Part shown: piece by piece, positions 1-9,004 of the stretch
How positions within the stretch are numbered: the stretch's first letter is position 1
Layout: every line of letters starts with the position of its first letter
Assembly (NCBI RefSeq): GCF_947493595.1
Contig: NZ_CANLRL010000001.1
Coordinates: 62,001-126,000, forward strand
Direction: 5' to 3'
Length of the DNA: 64,000 bases
DNA from: an uncultured Shimia sp.
Lineage (GTDB): Bacteria; Pseudomonadota; Alphaproteobacteria; Rhodobacterales; Rhodobacteraceae
Notes under the pieces: model-generated
Told to the model about the DNA's origin: nothing
Databases searched by the model: none
What the model saw: the letters and a program-made list of their open reading frames with translations, nothing else
Made by a program: the position numbers and the translations under genes

Positions 1-1578
1 GTGGACCTGTCTGAGGCCAACCAGGATTTGATGCGGACGATTCGCGGCAACGAGATCGGCATGATCTTTCAGGAGCCGATGACCGCGCTGAACCCGGTGT
101 TCACCGTGGGACGTCAGTTGACCGAAGGCTTGCGGTTGCACAAAAAACTTTCCAAATCGGCCGCGGAATCACGGGCGATTGAGCTGCTGCGCGAGGTGCG
201 CATTCCGGAACCGGAGCGGCGCCTGAACCAGTATCCTCACGAGCTGTCCGGCGGGATGCGCCAGCGTGTGGTGATCGCCATGGCGATGGCCTGTGAGCCG
301 CGCCTGTTGATTGCGGATGAGCCAACAACGGCGCTCGATGTGACCATTCAGGCGGAAATTCTCGCGCTGATGGATCGCTTGAAGCGTGAAACCGGTACGG
401 CTGTGATGTTTATCACCCACGACATGGCGGTTGTGGCGCAGATGGCGGATCGCGTGGTGGTGATGTTCCGCGGTAATAAGGTGGAAGAGGGCACTGTCGA
501 AGAGATTTTCGAGAACCCAACCCATGACTACACCAAGGCGCTGCTGGCGGCGGTGCCAAAGCTGGGTGAGATGCGCGGCACAGATGTGCCAAGCCCCATG
601 AAGCTGTTTGGTGACACCACCCACAGCACCGATCCAATTCCCGGGACTGATGAGGTCATCCTTGAGGTGAAAAACCTCGTGACCCGCTTCCCGGTGAAAG
701 GCGGCTTGATGCGCCGCACTGTGGCCAACGTGCACGCGGTTGAAGATTTGTCGTTCACCGTGAACAAGGGCCAAACACTGTCGCTAGTGGGGGAGTCCGG
801 CTGTGGTAAATCCACTGCGGGCCGCTCTTTGTTGCGATTGGTTGAACCCACGTCTGGTGAAGTGACCTTTGATGGTCAGGACATCATTGCTTTGAACGCC
901 AAAGAAATGCACGCGGCGCGCCAACAGATGCAGATGATCTTCCAGGATCCATTTGCCTCACTGAACCCGCAGATGATGTTGCAGGATCAAGTGTCTGAGC
1001 CAATGCGCAACTATGGTACGCACTCCGGTAAAGAGCTGCAAAAACGTGTCGAGATGCTGTTTGATCGGGTGGAGTTGCCCCGCAGCTTCATGCGCCGCTA
1101 CCCACATGAGATGTCCGGTGGTCAGCGTCAGCGGATCGCGATTGCCCGTGCGCTTGCGTTGAACCCGAAGCTGATTGTGGCGGACGAAGCGGTGTCTGCA
1201 CTTGACGTATCGGTGCAGGCTCAGGTTTTGAACCTGATGATGGAACTGCAGGCTGAGCTGGGCATCTCTTATGTGTTCATCAGCCATGACATGGCGGTTG
1301 TGGAACGTGTGAGCCACCATGTCGGTGTGATGTATCTGGGCCGGATCGTGGAGCTTGGCCCACGCCGCGCGGTGTTTGAGAACCCGCAGCACCCGTATAC
1401 GCAAGCCCTCATGAAAGCGGTGCCAATTGCCGATCCGCGTCAGCGCAAGTCTGAGAAAGATCTGAACTTCAAGCCGATCCCGTCGCCAATCCATGAGGTG
1501 GGCTACGATCCTGTTCCGTCTGAGTACAAAGAGGTTGGGCCGGGCCACAAGGTTCTGATCACCGACAGCGGGTACTAA
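1..1578 (+). CDS. Peptide ABC transporter double ATP-binding protein (5' end missing)
   Basis: Cytoplasmic ATPase of an oligopeptide/dipeptide (Dpp/Opp) importer with two nucleotide-binding domains in one chain. The first domain lacks its Walker A motif because the gene begins before the window. Its Q-loop ([10 protein letters not shown], about residue 23), signature LSGGMRQR (about 82) and Walker [11 protein letters not shown] are present. The second domain is complete: Walker [10 protein letters not shown] at about 264, Q-loop [10 protein letters not shown], signature MSGGQRQR and Walker [11 protein letters not shown], where the usual Pro after DE is Ala. Each domain ends in an ENPxHxYTxAL segment typical of peptide transporters. 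The GTG at base 1 is not a real start. The gene is followed after 4 bases by an M20 deacetylase, suggesting uptake of a peptide or N-acyl amino acid followed by hydrolysis; the substrate is not readable. Confidence 0.93.
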   Translation: MDLSEANQDLMRTIRGNEIGMIFQEPMTALNPVFTVGRQLTEGLRLHKKLSKSAAESRAIELLREVRIPEPERRLNQYPHELSGGMRQRVVIAMAMACEPRLLIADEPTTALDVTIQAEILALMDRLKRETGTAVMFITHDMAVVAQMADRVVVMFRGNKVEEGTVEEIFENPTHDYTKALLAAVPKLGEMRGTDVPSPMKLFGDTTHSTDPIPGTDEVILEVKNLVTRFPVKGGLMRRTVANVHAVEDLSFTVNKGQTLSLVGESGCGKSTAGRSLLRLVEPTSGEVTFDGQDIIALNAKEMHAARQQMQMIFQDPFASLNPQMMLQDQVSEPMRNYGTHSGKELQKRVEMLFDRVELPRSFMRRYPHEMSGGQRQRIAIARALALNPKLIVADEAVSALDVSVQAQVLNLMMELQAELGISYVFISHDMAVVERVSHHVGVMYLGRIVELGPRRAVFENPQHPYTQALMKAVPIADPRQRKSEKDLNFKPIPSPIHEVGYDPVPSEYKEVGPGHKVLITDSGY

Positions 1579-1582
1579 GCCT

Positions 1583-2746
1583 ATGGCGGAGCGTCTGAGC
1601 CCGCGGGCCATTTTGGACAAATTGGTGTCGTTTCCGACGGTGTCGAGCGACACCAACCTGCCATTGATCGAGTGGGTGCAAGACTATCTTGCCTCTCACG
1701 GTATCAAGGCGCATCAACATCCACATGAGACAGATCCGGCGAAGGCGGGTCTGTTTGCCCATGTTGGCCCCGATGTTGAGGGCGCGATTGTGCTCTCTGG
1801 TCACACGGATGTTGTGCCGGTAGAGGGCCAGCCGTGGTCAACCGATCCGTTTGAGGTGGTTGAGAAAGATGGCAAGCTGTTTGGCCGTGGCACCTGTGAC
1901 ATGAAAGGCTTTGATGCGCTGGCGGTCTGGGCCGTTGTTGAAGGTCACTACAGTGATCTGAAGCGTCCGCTGCAATTGGCTTTGTCTTATGACGAGGAAA
2001 TTGGCTGCACCGGCGCGGCGCCGCTGATTGAGAGCATTAATAAGTACTTCCCCAAAGGCTCAGCCACCATTGTGGGCGAACCGTCGATGATGGGCGCAGT
2101 GACCGGCCACAAAGGTGGACAGGGCTTCAACGTGCATGTGCGTGGCTTTGAGGTGCACAGCTCGCTGATGCACACCGGCGTGAACGCAATCATGTATGGT
2201 GCCAAGCTGATCGAATGGGCCAATGAGATGAACGTGGAAAATCGCGCCAAAGAGCCGGGGCCGGTGGCCGCAACGTTTGAGCCGCCGTGGACCACAGTGC
2301 ATGTTGGCGTGATTGAGGGCGGCACAGCCCACAACATTACAGCGCTGGATTGTCGCTTCGGTCTCGACTTCCGCATTGTGCCGGATGAGAACCGCGACGA
2401 CTGGATTGCCCGTTTCAAAGCCAAAGTGGCTGAGGTTGAGGCAGAGATGCAGGCGGTTGTGCCGGAGAGCCATATTGCGCTGCAAGAGAAGTTCTATGTG
2501 CCGGGGCTGTTGCCGGAAGAGACTGGCGAGGCGGAAGCTCTGGTGCGCCAGCTGACAGGGGACAACGCGCCCCGTGTGGTCAGCTACGGCACCGAGGGCG
2601 GCCATTTCCAAAATGCCGGATACTCCACAGTGATCTGTGGTCCGGGGGACATTGCTCAGGCACATCAGCCAGATGAGTTTCTATCGGTGGCGCAGTTTGA
2701 AGTCGGAAAAGGCTTTATGCAAAAGCTGATCGCAGCCTGTTCCTGA
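1583..2746 (+). CDS. argE: Acetylornithine deacetylase-like M20 family metallohydrolase
   Basis: Predicted cytoplasmic zinc amidohydrolase of 387 residues that removes an acyl group from an amino acid; ArgE acts on N2-acetylornithine. Visible metal and catalytic residues are SGHTDVVPV (His74, Asp76), GRGTCDMKG (Asp107), the general-base pair YDEEIGCTG (Glu138/Glu139) and the C-terminal His in the AQAHQPDEF segment. Length and the YGTEGGHFQ segment fit the ArgE subgroup. It starts 4 bases after a peptide-transporter ATPase, so its real substrate could be an imported acyl amino acid or dipeptide rather than the arginine pathway intermediate. Family certain, substrate inferred. Confidence 0.85.
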   Translation: MAERLSPRAILDKLVSFPTVSSDTNLPLIEWVQDYLASHGIKAHQHPHETDPAKAGLFAHVGPDVEGAIVLSGHTDVVPVEGQPWSTDPFEVVEKDGKLFGRGTCDMKGFDALAVWAVVEGHYSDLKRPLQLALSYDEEIGCTGAAPLIESINKYFPKGSATIVGEPSMMGAVTGHKGGQGFNVHVRGFEVHSSLMHTGVNAIMYGAKLIEWANEMNVENRAKEPGPVAATFEPPWTTVHVGVIEGGTAHNITALDCRFGLDFRIVPDENRDDWIARFKAKVAEVEAEMQAVVPESHIALQEKFYVPGLLPEETGEAEALVRQLTGDNAPRVVSYGTEGGHFQNAGYSTVICGPGDIAQAHQPDEFLSVAQFEVGKGFMQKLIAACS

Positions 2747-2820
2747 GGCCTTGCCAAAGGGTCACGAAATTGACCGAAATGAACGGTTAATGCCTGTCAA
2801 ATTTTAACCATAGCTCCGGA

Positions 2821-2858
2821 AACCCGCCTATTACCCCCTTCGGGGGGCTTGGCGGGTT
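2821..2858. terminator. Strong hairpin after argE
   Basis: AACCCGCC at 2821-2828 pairs with GGCGGGTT at 2851-2858, and an inner CCCCC-TTCG-GGGGG hairpin fills the middle. There is no T-run, so this is either a factor-dependent terminator or an RNA-protecting hairpin between argE and bpt. Confidence 0.5.
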
Positions 2859-2905
2859 AATAACCTGTTGATAACGTCGGAAGCGTTCAGAGGTGATGGA
2901 GTGTC

Positions 2906-3727
2906 ATGCGTCATAGTCTTCCGATAGTCCCGCAGTTTTACGTGACCGCGCCACAGCCGTGCCCGTATCTGGAAGGCCGGATGGAGCGCAAGCTGTTCAC
3001 CGCGCTGCAAGGCGACAATGCCACTGCGTTGAATGACTCGCTATCACAACAAGGCTTCCGACGCTCGCAGAACGTGCTCTATCGGCCCTCCTGTACGGAC
3101 TGCAATGCCTGCATGTCCGCGCGGATTGACGTCTCCAAATTCACCGCGACCAAAAGCCAACGCCGGGCCGCACGCCGCAATGCATATCTGCAGCGCCGGG
3201 CAACCTCGCCCTGGGCCACGGAAGAACAGTTTGACCTGTTCCGCCGGTATTTGGACAGCCGCCATGCGAACGGCGGTATGGCCGATATGGATGTGTTTGA
3301 GTTTGCCGCAATGATCGAGGAAACCCCCATTCGCAGCCGGGTGGTGGAGTATACTGATCGGGACAGCGGCATGTTGACGGGCGTGTGCCTGACTGATGTG
3401 CTCGAAGACGGCGTCAGCATGGTTTATTCGTTTTATGACCCGGAGATGAGCCGCACGTCCCTGGGCACGTTTCTGATCCTGGATCACATTGAAATTGCGC
3501 GCGAGGCGGGGCTGCCTTACGTGTATCTAGGCTATTGGGTGCCAGGCAGCCAGAAGATGGGCTACAAGGCCAAATTTTCCGGTCTTGAGGTCTTTGTTGA
3601 TGGGGCGTGGCAGGCGATGACCGATCCTGAGGATTTTGCAGAAGAGCACCATCCTCTGGCGTCGCCGCCAATTGCGGAGCAGGTTGCGAACATCGCGTTA
3701 CCTGACGTGCGCGGGCGCAAGGTGTAA
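2906..3727 (+). CDS. bpt: Aspartate/glutamate leucyltransferase (N-end rule)
   Basis: Transfers leucine from Leu-tRNA to proteins with N-terminal Asp or Glu, marking them for ClpS/ClpAP degradation. The 273-residue product has the family hallmarks: an early Cys-Pro (19-20) before [11 protein letters not shown], then the cysteine cluster CTDCNAC (Cys63, 66, 69), and a C-terminal GNAT-like half with YLGYWVPG and the [11 protein letters not shown] segment. GGAG lies 4 bases before the ATG. The gene stands alone between two non-coding stretches. Identification is by strong motif match. Confidence 0.93.
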   Translation: MRHSLPIVPQFYVTAPQPCPYLEGRMERKLFTALQGDNATALNDSLSQQGFRRSQNVLYRPSCTDCNACMSARIDVSKFTATKSQRRAARRNAYLQRRATSPWATEEQFDLFRRYLDSRHANGGMADMDVFEFAAMIEETPIRSRVVEYTDRDSGMLTGVCLTDVLEDGVSMVYSFYDPEMSRTSLGTFLILDHIEIAREAGLPYVYLGYWVPGSQKMGYKAKFSGLEVFVDGAWQAMTDPEDFAEEHHPLASPPIAEQVANIALPDVRGRKV

Positions 3728-4308
3728 GCGTCTTATCGTTTGGCACAGCACCCTCAGTGTGTCTTGGTCATAGTGTTGACAAAGACCCATCCTAGAGCCT
3801 CGATGGATTTTTGTTTCGAGATTTAGGCTAATGAATTTCTTTGTCTGGTTCATAGTTGCGACGATCGACTTCTCCGGCAACGCCCTCGCAGAGAGGGTGG
3901 TGTTGAAGTCAGGTGCACGGGGTGACCTTCAGACATCGGTTTGGACTGCGCCTGCGACGTTTGGTGGGGCAATCAAAGGAAACTTGCTCCATCTCACAGT
4001 TAAGCTCGACCAGAATAGAAAACTCCATCCCCAACAAGATGCGCAGTCCCTGTGCCATGTTTACGGTCAGCGTGAGTTCGAACGGTTACATGGGGCAAGT
4101 GAATTTCAGCGAGCTGCAAACGGGCTGTTTGATTTGGACGCCCCGCTGGTTGCCGTAAGGGTATCCTTTGCATTTGGAGGCGGCGACGGTCTGAGCAGTG
4201 CCGTCAACCGCGATTTCGATATGCGCGGGATCGTCAAGTGTCGGCCATTTGGGCAGGATTGATCTTCTGATCGAAGATCGTTCTTGTGGCCATGTTGTGT
4301 TGAAAATA
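3728..4308. other. Stretch without a convincing gene; possible decayed coding sequence
   Basis: I cannot assign a gene to this stretch. A plus-strand frame at 3831-4262 (143 codons, ATG) has no good ribosome site and reads like an antisense shadow. On the minus strand one frame, from about 4345 to 3912, is open apart from a single TAA at about 4090. It includes segments such as WPTLDDPAHIEIAVDG and MEFSILVELNCEMEQVSFDC, several cysteines and a basic tail, so it could be a gene broken by one stop codon. A 7-bp hairpin (4261-4267/4273-4279) directly follows the plus-strand frame. Neither product is recognised. Confidence 0.35.
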
Positions 4309-4341
4309 AACGCGGCAACCGAAGGTGCCGCGTTCTCTTTT
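4303..4341. terminator. Bidirectional intrinsic terminator
   Basis: AACGCGGCA at 4309-4317 pairs with TGCCGCGTT at 4326-4334. The stem is followed by CTCTTTT on the plus strand and TATTTT on the minus strand. It lies just downstream of the minus-strand binding-protein gene ending at 4390. Confidence 0.8.
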
Positions 4342-4389
4342 GATTGAGCTCTGCCACAGAGGTGGCAATGACAAGTGACCAGCGTCGAC

Positions 4390-5469
4390 TTAGTTGGTCG
4401 CGCTCATACCTGTGGCGCGTTTGGAGATCAACTCAATCGCGTTGCCTGCGGCGCGGGTATATGGCGGCCAGAACATGCTTTCCTCAAAGAAGTCCGGGTT
4501 GGCTTCGATCAGTGGGTTGGCGTCGACCAACGCGGAGGACGCGACCATGCCCAGACCTTCAACCACGCGGGTCTGAACCTCTTTGCCGATGAAATAGTTG
4601 GCAAAAATCTCCGCCGCTTCCAGCTTTTGACCTTCCAGATGTTTTGCAAAGTTGATGGTGTCGAGCCAGACGGTATTGCCTTCCTCAAACGGCACCAGAC
4701 CCCAGTTGCCGCCTTCTGCAATCGCGGCGGAGGCACCTACGCCATAAGAGGCCACCAGATCATATTCGCCGGTGAAGGGTGGTGAGGCGCTCCAGAAGTG
4801 GCCAACCTGGCCGTAGAGCGCATTCACGGTTTGCTGCAGTTCGCTGTCCGGGGAGGCGAGGGCGCCCAAGGCGGCGCGGTCGCCTGAGACGTCGTTTACC
4901 TCAAAGGCGGAGCGGCCAAGCGCCAATAGGGCCAGCGATACGTTTGGATGCACCTGACCATCGGTCAGCGACAGGCGGCCTTTCCACTCAGGTTCCAGCA
5001 TGGCTTTTACCGATGTTGGCATGTCCTGAACTGTGTCGAGGTTGGCCCAGATGCCGTAGGCACCGCCCCCCCATGGAATATAGAGGTGCTGATCACCCTT
5101 CATGCCCATCGGAATGTCGGTCAGCGCCTTGGACAGGTGCTGGTAGTTTTCCAGACGGGGAGAGTTCACATTGATAGGCTGCAACATATTGGCTGAAGGG
5201 CTGCCTTCCATGTTGATGTAGTTCAGCGTCAGGAAGGACACATCCACATCACCAGAGCGCAGCATGTCAAACATTTGCTGCGGGCCCTCAGCCACGGTCT
5301 CCAGCAGGTTGACCTGAACGTCATAACCTTGCTCCTTCAAGAGCGCATTCACCGCCGCAACCTCGGCGTCGTTGACGTAGCCGTCCCATGTAAAAATATT
5401 GAGCTGTTCGGTTGCATGCGCCATGCTTGCGCTTGCCGCCAAAATACATCCCATCAAAGCGTGTTTCAT
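4390..5469 (-). CDS. Orphan spermidine/putrescine-type periplasmic binding protein
   Basis: Exported solute-binding protein of 359 residues in the PotD/PotF family. It has a signal peptide (MKHALMGCILAASASMAHA, cut before TEQ), the first-strand motif IFTWDGYV, and a lobe-linking YIPWGGGAYGIWAN segment like the PotD pocket region. No permease or ATPase gene lies next to it, which is unusual: it may serve a transporter encoded elsewhere or a sensory receptor. The ligand is inferred from family only. Terminators flank it on both sides, so it is probably transcribed alone from the 5470-5660 region. Confidence 0.82.
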   Translation of the reverse strand: MKHALMGCILAASASMAHATEQLNIFTWDGYVNDAEVAAVNALLKEQGYDVQVNLLETVAEGPQQMFDMLRSGDVDVSFLTLNYINMEGSPSANMLQPINVNSPRLENYQHLSKALTDIPMGMKGDQHLYIPWGGGAYGIWANLDTVQDMPTSVKAMLEPEWKGRLSLTDGQVHPNVSLALLALGRSAFEVNDVSGDRAALGALASPDSELQQTVNALYGQVGHFWSASPPFTGEYDLVASYGVGASAAIAEGGNWGLVPFEEGNTVWLDTINFAKHLEGQKLEAAEIFANYFIGKEVQTRVVEGLGMVASSALVDANPLIEANPDFFEESMFWPPYTRAAGNAIELISKRATGMSATN

Positions 5470-5660
5470 CTAGGCACCCCAGTTGTTGAAAACAGTGTTT
5501 GCGCGACTGGATAGATGTTTCCAATCGACTTGGCGCCAGACTGCGGCGCAACCCCTAACAACCTGTGAAAGAGTTTGGTGTGCTGAATGCGTTTTCGGGT
5601 TGAAAATCCTGCAAAATTGAGAGGCACTTGTTTCAATTGTGCTCAACTCATGCGGGCAAC

Positions 5661-5690
5661 AAAAAACGCGGCGCCCGAAGGCGCCGCGTT
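5661..5690 (-). terminator. Intrinsic terminator of rplY
   Basis: An 11-bp GC-rich stem (5665-5675 with 5680-5690) with a CGAA/TTCG tetraloop is followed on the minus strand by a T-run (bases 5661-5664). It sits 29 bases past the rplY stop. Confidence 0.9.
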
Positions 5691-5718
5691 TCCACAAACC
5701 GCAGATGCGGTGATGTGA

Positions 5719-6354
5719 TTATTCTTCGGCTGCGGCCTCTTCGCCTTCACCTTCGCCGTCTTCATCTTCGCCAGCGGAACGCAGGCCGGATGGGGCGGAC
5801 AGGTTGGCGATCACGAAGTCGCGGTCGATGGTTGGCTTTGCACCTTCAGGCAGGTCGATCTGGCTGATGGTGATAGTGTCGCCGATGTCTTTGCCGGTCA
5901 GATCCACAACCAGACGCTCAGGGATGTCGCCTGCGGTCACGTTCAGCTCAACTTCAGGACGCACGATGGTCAGCACGCCGCCTTTTTTGATGCCTGGTGC
6001 CGCTTCTTCATTCTCGAAATCAACGTGGATGAACAGGTTGATTTTGGAGGTGCGACGCAGACGCAGCAGGTCGATGTGGGTTGGCAGGTCTTTGATGATA
6101 TCGCGCTGGACACCACGGCAGATCACACGCACGTCTTCCTGGCCTTCAACTTTCAGGTTGAACAGGGTCGACAAGAAGCGGCCGTCTTTCAGTTTTTTCA
6201 ACAGAACATTGAAAGGGATTTGGATTGCTTGTGGGTCTGCTTCGCCACCGTAAACAACACCAGGAACAAAACCGTCGCGACGCGCTTGACGAGCGGCGCC
6301 CTTGCCTGTCCCCGTGCGTGCTTCGGCGTTCAGATCAGGAATTTGACCAGCCAT
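5719..6354 (-). CDS. rplY: 50S ribosomal protein L25/Ctc
   Basis: Binds 5S rRNA in the large ribosomal subunit. The 211-residue product is the long Ctc/TL5 form: an N-terminal L25 domain ([19 protein letters not shown], then FVPGVVYGG), a C-terminal beta domain, and an acidic Asp/Glu-rich tail. GGAG precedes the ATG. It ends at its own strong terminator. pth, which often follows rplY, is not beside it, and ychF lies more than 7 kb away. Confidence 0.95.
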   Translation of the reverse strand: MAGQIPDLNAEARTGTGKGAARQARRDGFVPGVVYGGEADPQAIQIPFNVLLKKLKDGRFLSTLFNLKVEGQEDVRVICRGVQRDIIKDLPTHIDLLRLRRTSKINLFIHVDFENEEAAPGIKKGGVLTIVRPEVELNVTAGDIPERLVVDLTGKDIGDTITISQIDLPEGAKPTIDRDFVIANLSAPSGLRSAGEDEDGEGEGEEAAAEE

Positions 6355-6458
6355 TTTGAATTCTCCATATACATAGGCAGGGATCCTCCAAGGCTGTATC
6401 CCCGCGTGAAGACGCGCCTATAGCGCGGATTTGTCAGAATGCAAAGGGGATTCGCGCG

Positions 6459-7085
6459 TTATGTGTCCTGAAAATCCTGCAAAATACCGTCCGCATCTCT
6501 GATGCGGTCGTATAACGCAAAATCGGCGGGGCGGGCGGCGCGGAATTTGGCCTCCACCGATGGCGAGATGTCCGCTTCCATCTGAGGTGAGACATTGAGT
6601 TTGCGCGGCTGAATGTCGTCTTCAAAACGGCCAAACAGGAACGCGCGCAGCAGGTCTTGGCGCTCATAAGCAAACAGATGGTGCACAGGGACGACGCCTT
6701 CTTCCAGCGATAAAAAGGAGGCTTGTGACCCGATCCCTGCGGCGCGCGATGGCGTGTCACTGATGGCGTCCAGGATATATTCATCAAAGCTGACCCCGCC
6801 GTGACAGGTTGGGTTGTCCACACTCATACGTTCAGGGCTACGGTATTTGTACCAGCTGCGCGCATGATCGACCGGATCCCGCATGACGGCGAAGCGTTCC
6901 GGTGTGAGGTCATATGTGTCTTTCAGGAAGGGGGCGAGTTTGGCGTGATATTTGCCCATCGTCATGTGTTTCACCTTTTTGGTGAAGATCACGTCGGCTT
7001 TGGGGCGCAAGGCCAATTCATAAGCTGTCGAGCCGGTTTTTGGCACCGATAGAAATGCCAGATTTGGTTTGAAAAAGACCAACAT
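6459..7085 (-). CDS. Sulfotransferase family protein
   Basis: Small (208 residues) cytoplasmic protein of the sulfotransferase fold. The 5'-phosphosulfate-binding loop SVPKTGSTAYE is near the N terminus and a 3'-phosphate-binding segment VMRDPVDHARSWYKY follows at about residues 67-81. These are the two PAPS-contact signatures, so it probably moves a sulfuryl group from PAPS to an unknown acceptor. It has no signal peptide or membrane segment. It lies alone between rplY and lldD, each with its own terminator, so context gives no substrate hint. Confidence 0.75.
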   Translation of the reverse strand: MLVFFKPNLAFLSVPKTGSTAYELALRPKADVIFTKKVKHMTMGKYHAKLAPFLKDTYDLTPERFAVMRDPVDHARSWYKYRSPERMSVDNPTCHGGVSFDEYILDAISDTPSRAAGIGSQASFLSLEEGVVPVHHLFAYERQDLLRAFLFGRFEDDIQPRKLNVSPQMEADISPSVEAKFRAARPADFALYDRIRDADGILQDFQDT

Positions 7086-7096
7086 GTCTGCGAACC

Positions 7097-7133
7097 CTCT
7101 TGCCCGGTGCGTTTATGGCGCGCCGGGCAAGAG
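7097..7133 (-). terminator. Hairpin after lldD
   Basis: CTCTTGCCCGG at 7097-7107 and CCGGGCAAGAG at 7123-7133 form a perfect 11-bp inverted repeat starting 17 bases beyond the lldD stop. There is no T-run, so termination is probable but not certain. Confidence 0.6.
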
Positions 7134-7150
7134 CTTGTCAAAGCAAATGC

Positions 7151-8317
7151 TTAGCCCTGCCAGCGGCCTTCGAAGTTTTCCGGTACCAAGAGGATGTCGC
7201 GGTCCAGGTCTTCAATGGTGCGGCGGCCACAGAGCGCCATGGACACATCCAGTTCCTTGTGGATCACCTCCAGCGCTTTGGTTACGCCAGCTTCGCCCAT
7301 GGCGCCCAGGCCGTAAATGAAGGCGCGCCCGATGTAGGTGCCCTTGGCGCCCAATGCGAGCGCCTTCAGCACGTCCTGACCAGAGCGGATGCCGCTGTCC
7401 AGATGCACTTCCACCTCATCGCCCACGGCGTCCATGATCGAAGGCAGGGCGCGAATGGCGCTGAGCGCACCGTCAAGTTGGCGTCCGCCGTGGTTGGACA
7501 CCACAATGGCGTCTGCGCCCACCTTGAGCGCCATTTTGGCGTCATCGGCATCCAGAATACCTTTCAGGATGACTTTGCCGCCCCATTTTTCCTTGATCTT
7601 GGCGACCTTGTCCCAATCCAGCGTGAGGTCAAAGCTTTCTGCCGTCCACGCGCCCAGATCGGCGGTGTCGGTGATGCCTTCCACGTGTCCCACGATATTG
7701 CCAAAGTTACGGCGTTTGGCGCCCAGCATTTCAATGCCCCAGCGCCATTTGGTCATCAGGTTGGCAATGGTGGAAGGGGTCAGCTTGGGCGGGGCGGACA
7801 GGCCGTTTTTCAGGTCTTTGTGGCGCTGGCCAAGAATTTGTAGATCCAGCGTGATGACAAGCGCGGAACAGTTGGCGTCTTTGGCGCGCTGGATCAGACG
7901 GTCGACAAAGTCCTCGTCGGTCATGGTGTAGAGCTGAAACCAGAAGGGTTTGGTGGTGGCTTCTGCAACTTCTTCAATCGAGTTGATCGACATGGTCGAG
8001 AGTGTGAAGGGCACGCCAAATTTCTCGGCCGCGCGGGCGGCTTTGATCTCGCCGTCGGCGCATTGCATGCCGGTGAGGCCCACAGGCGCGAGCGCCACCG
8101 GCATGGCAACATCCTGGCCGATCATCTGGCTGGCGGTGGAGCGGCCCGACATGTCGACGGCCACCCGCTGGCGCAGATAGATGTCTGCAAAATCCGATGT
8201 GTTCTCCACAAAGGTCTTTTCTGTCCAGCTTCCGGTCTCGGCATAGTCGTAAAACATCCGGGGGGCGCGGCGTTGGTAGAGGCGCTTGAGGTCCTCAATG
8301 CAGGTGATAACAGGCAT
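7151..8317 (-). CDS. lldD: FMN-dependent L-lactate dehydrogenase
   Basis: Oxidises L-lactate to pyruvate using FMN and passes electrons to the respiratory chain; peripheral membrane enzyme. The 388-residue protein has the alpha-hydroxy acid oxidase fold: APVGLTGMQ near the flavin, WFQLYTM, the catalytic segment SNHGGRQLDG (active-site His at about 275) and the phosphate-binding DSGIRSGQDVLKALALGA. Length matches LldD rather than glycolate oxidase. It is divergent from the H-NOX gene. A TTGGTAA-N7-TTACCAA repeat just upstream is a likely operator. Confidence 0.92.
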   Translation of the reverse strand: MPVITCIEDLKRLYQRRAPRMFYDYAETGSWTEKTFVENTSDFADIYLRQRVAVDMSGRSTASQMIGQDVAMPVALAPVGLTGMQCADGEIKAARAAEKFGVPFTLSTMSINSIEEVAEATTKPFWFQLYTMTDEDFVDRLIQRAKDANCSALVITLDLQILGQRHKDLKNGLSAPPKLTPSTIANLMTKWRWGIEMLGAKRRNFGNIVGHVEGITDTADLGAWTAESFDLTLDWDKVAKIKEKWGGKVILKGILDADDAKMALKVGADAIVVSNHGGRQLDGALSAIRALPSIMDAVGDEVEVHLDSGIRSGQDVLKALALGAKGTYIGRAFIYGLGAMGEAGVTKALEVIHKELDVSMALCGRRTIEDLDRDILLVPENFEGRWQG

Positions 8318-8339
8318 AAATCCACTCTCGGGTCGCTTT

Positions 8340-8360
8340 TTGGTAAATCTTCCTTACCAA
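8340..8360. promoter_or_regulatory. Inverted repeat upstream of lldD, possible GntR-type operator
   Basis: TTGGTAA (8340-8346), a 7-base spacer and TTACCAA (8354-8360) form a perfect dyad 23 bases before the lldD start. The TGGT/ACCA core resembles sites of FCD-type GntR regulators such as LldR and PdhR. No such regulator gene is in the window. Confidence 0.5.
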
Positions 8361-8458
8361 TGTGGGTGATTTTGTGCAATCCCTCATGTTGATTAATGGG
8401 ATGTTTACATTTTGTTCTTAAAATTCCTGTTGTGATTGTGTGTGTCGCGGAGGTTCGC

Positions 8459-9004
8459 ATGAAGGGCATTGTTTTTGTTGAATTGATCCGAATGGCCGAG
8501 TCCGTGATGGGCGAAGAGGCTGTAGATGACATTTTGGACAAAGTGGATTTGGAGAATGACGGCGCGTTTAGCGCGGTTGGCAATTACCCCTGTCGTGAGC
8601 TGTTGCAGATTGTCGATGCTGTTGGGGCTGAGCTCGGCGCTCCGGTAGAGGCTTTGCAAAAGCAGTTTGGCCATTGGATGTTTGGCCGGTTTGTCGATGG
8701 TTATCCGGTGTTCTTTGAGGGCAAGACAGACGGTTTTGACATGCTGGAGTCGATTGAAAACGAAGTCCATGTTGAGGTGCGCAAGCTCTACCCCGAGGTG
8801 GAGCTGCCAACATTTGCGACCGAGCGACTCGCGGATGGGCGCTTCAAGATGGTCTACTCCAGCGAACGGCCCTTGCACCACTTTTGCCACGGTCTGATTG
8901 AGGCCTGTCTGCAGCATTTCAAACATGTGGCGTCTATCCAGATGACCGAGCGCATGGACGGCGAGAAATTTTGTGCCGAGTTTTTGATGCAGAAGGCGGC
9001 GTGA
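8459..9004 (+). CDS. H-NOX heme nitric oxide sensor protein
   Basis: Stand-alone heme-binding sensor of 181 residues that reports NO to a partner kinase. The proximal heme His is His104 in [13 protein letters not shown]. The heme propionate motif YxSxR is Tyr133-Ser135-Arg137 (VYSSERP), and the conserved Pro after the His-helix is present (PEVELPTF). This spacing matches characterised H-NOX proteins. The ATG at 8459 has GGAGG seven bases upstream; upstream codons in frame belong to the leader. Its stop overlaps the start of a hybrid histidine kinase, so the two are translationally coupled. I infer an NO rather than O2 sensor from the facultative-bacterium context. Confidence 0.93.
   Translation: MKGIVFVELIRMAESVMGEEAVDDILDKVDLENDGAFSAVGNYPCRELLQIVDAVGAELGAPVEALQKQFGHWMFGRFVDGYPVFFEGKTDGFDMLESIENEVHVEVRKLYPEVELPTFATERLADGRFKMVYSSERPLHHFCHGLIEACLQHFKHVASIQMTERMDGEKFCAEFLMQKAA

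Noticed and set aside
1..1578. GTG at base 1 as a true start
   Set aside because: The first ATPase domain lacks Walker A, so the gene continues before the window.
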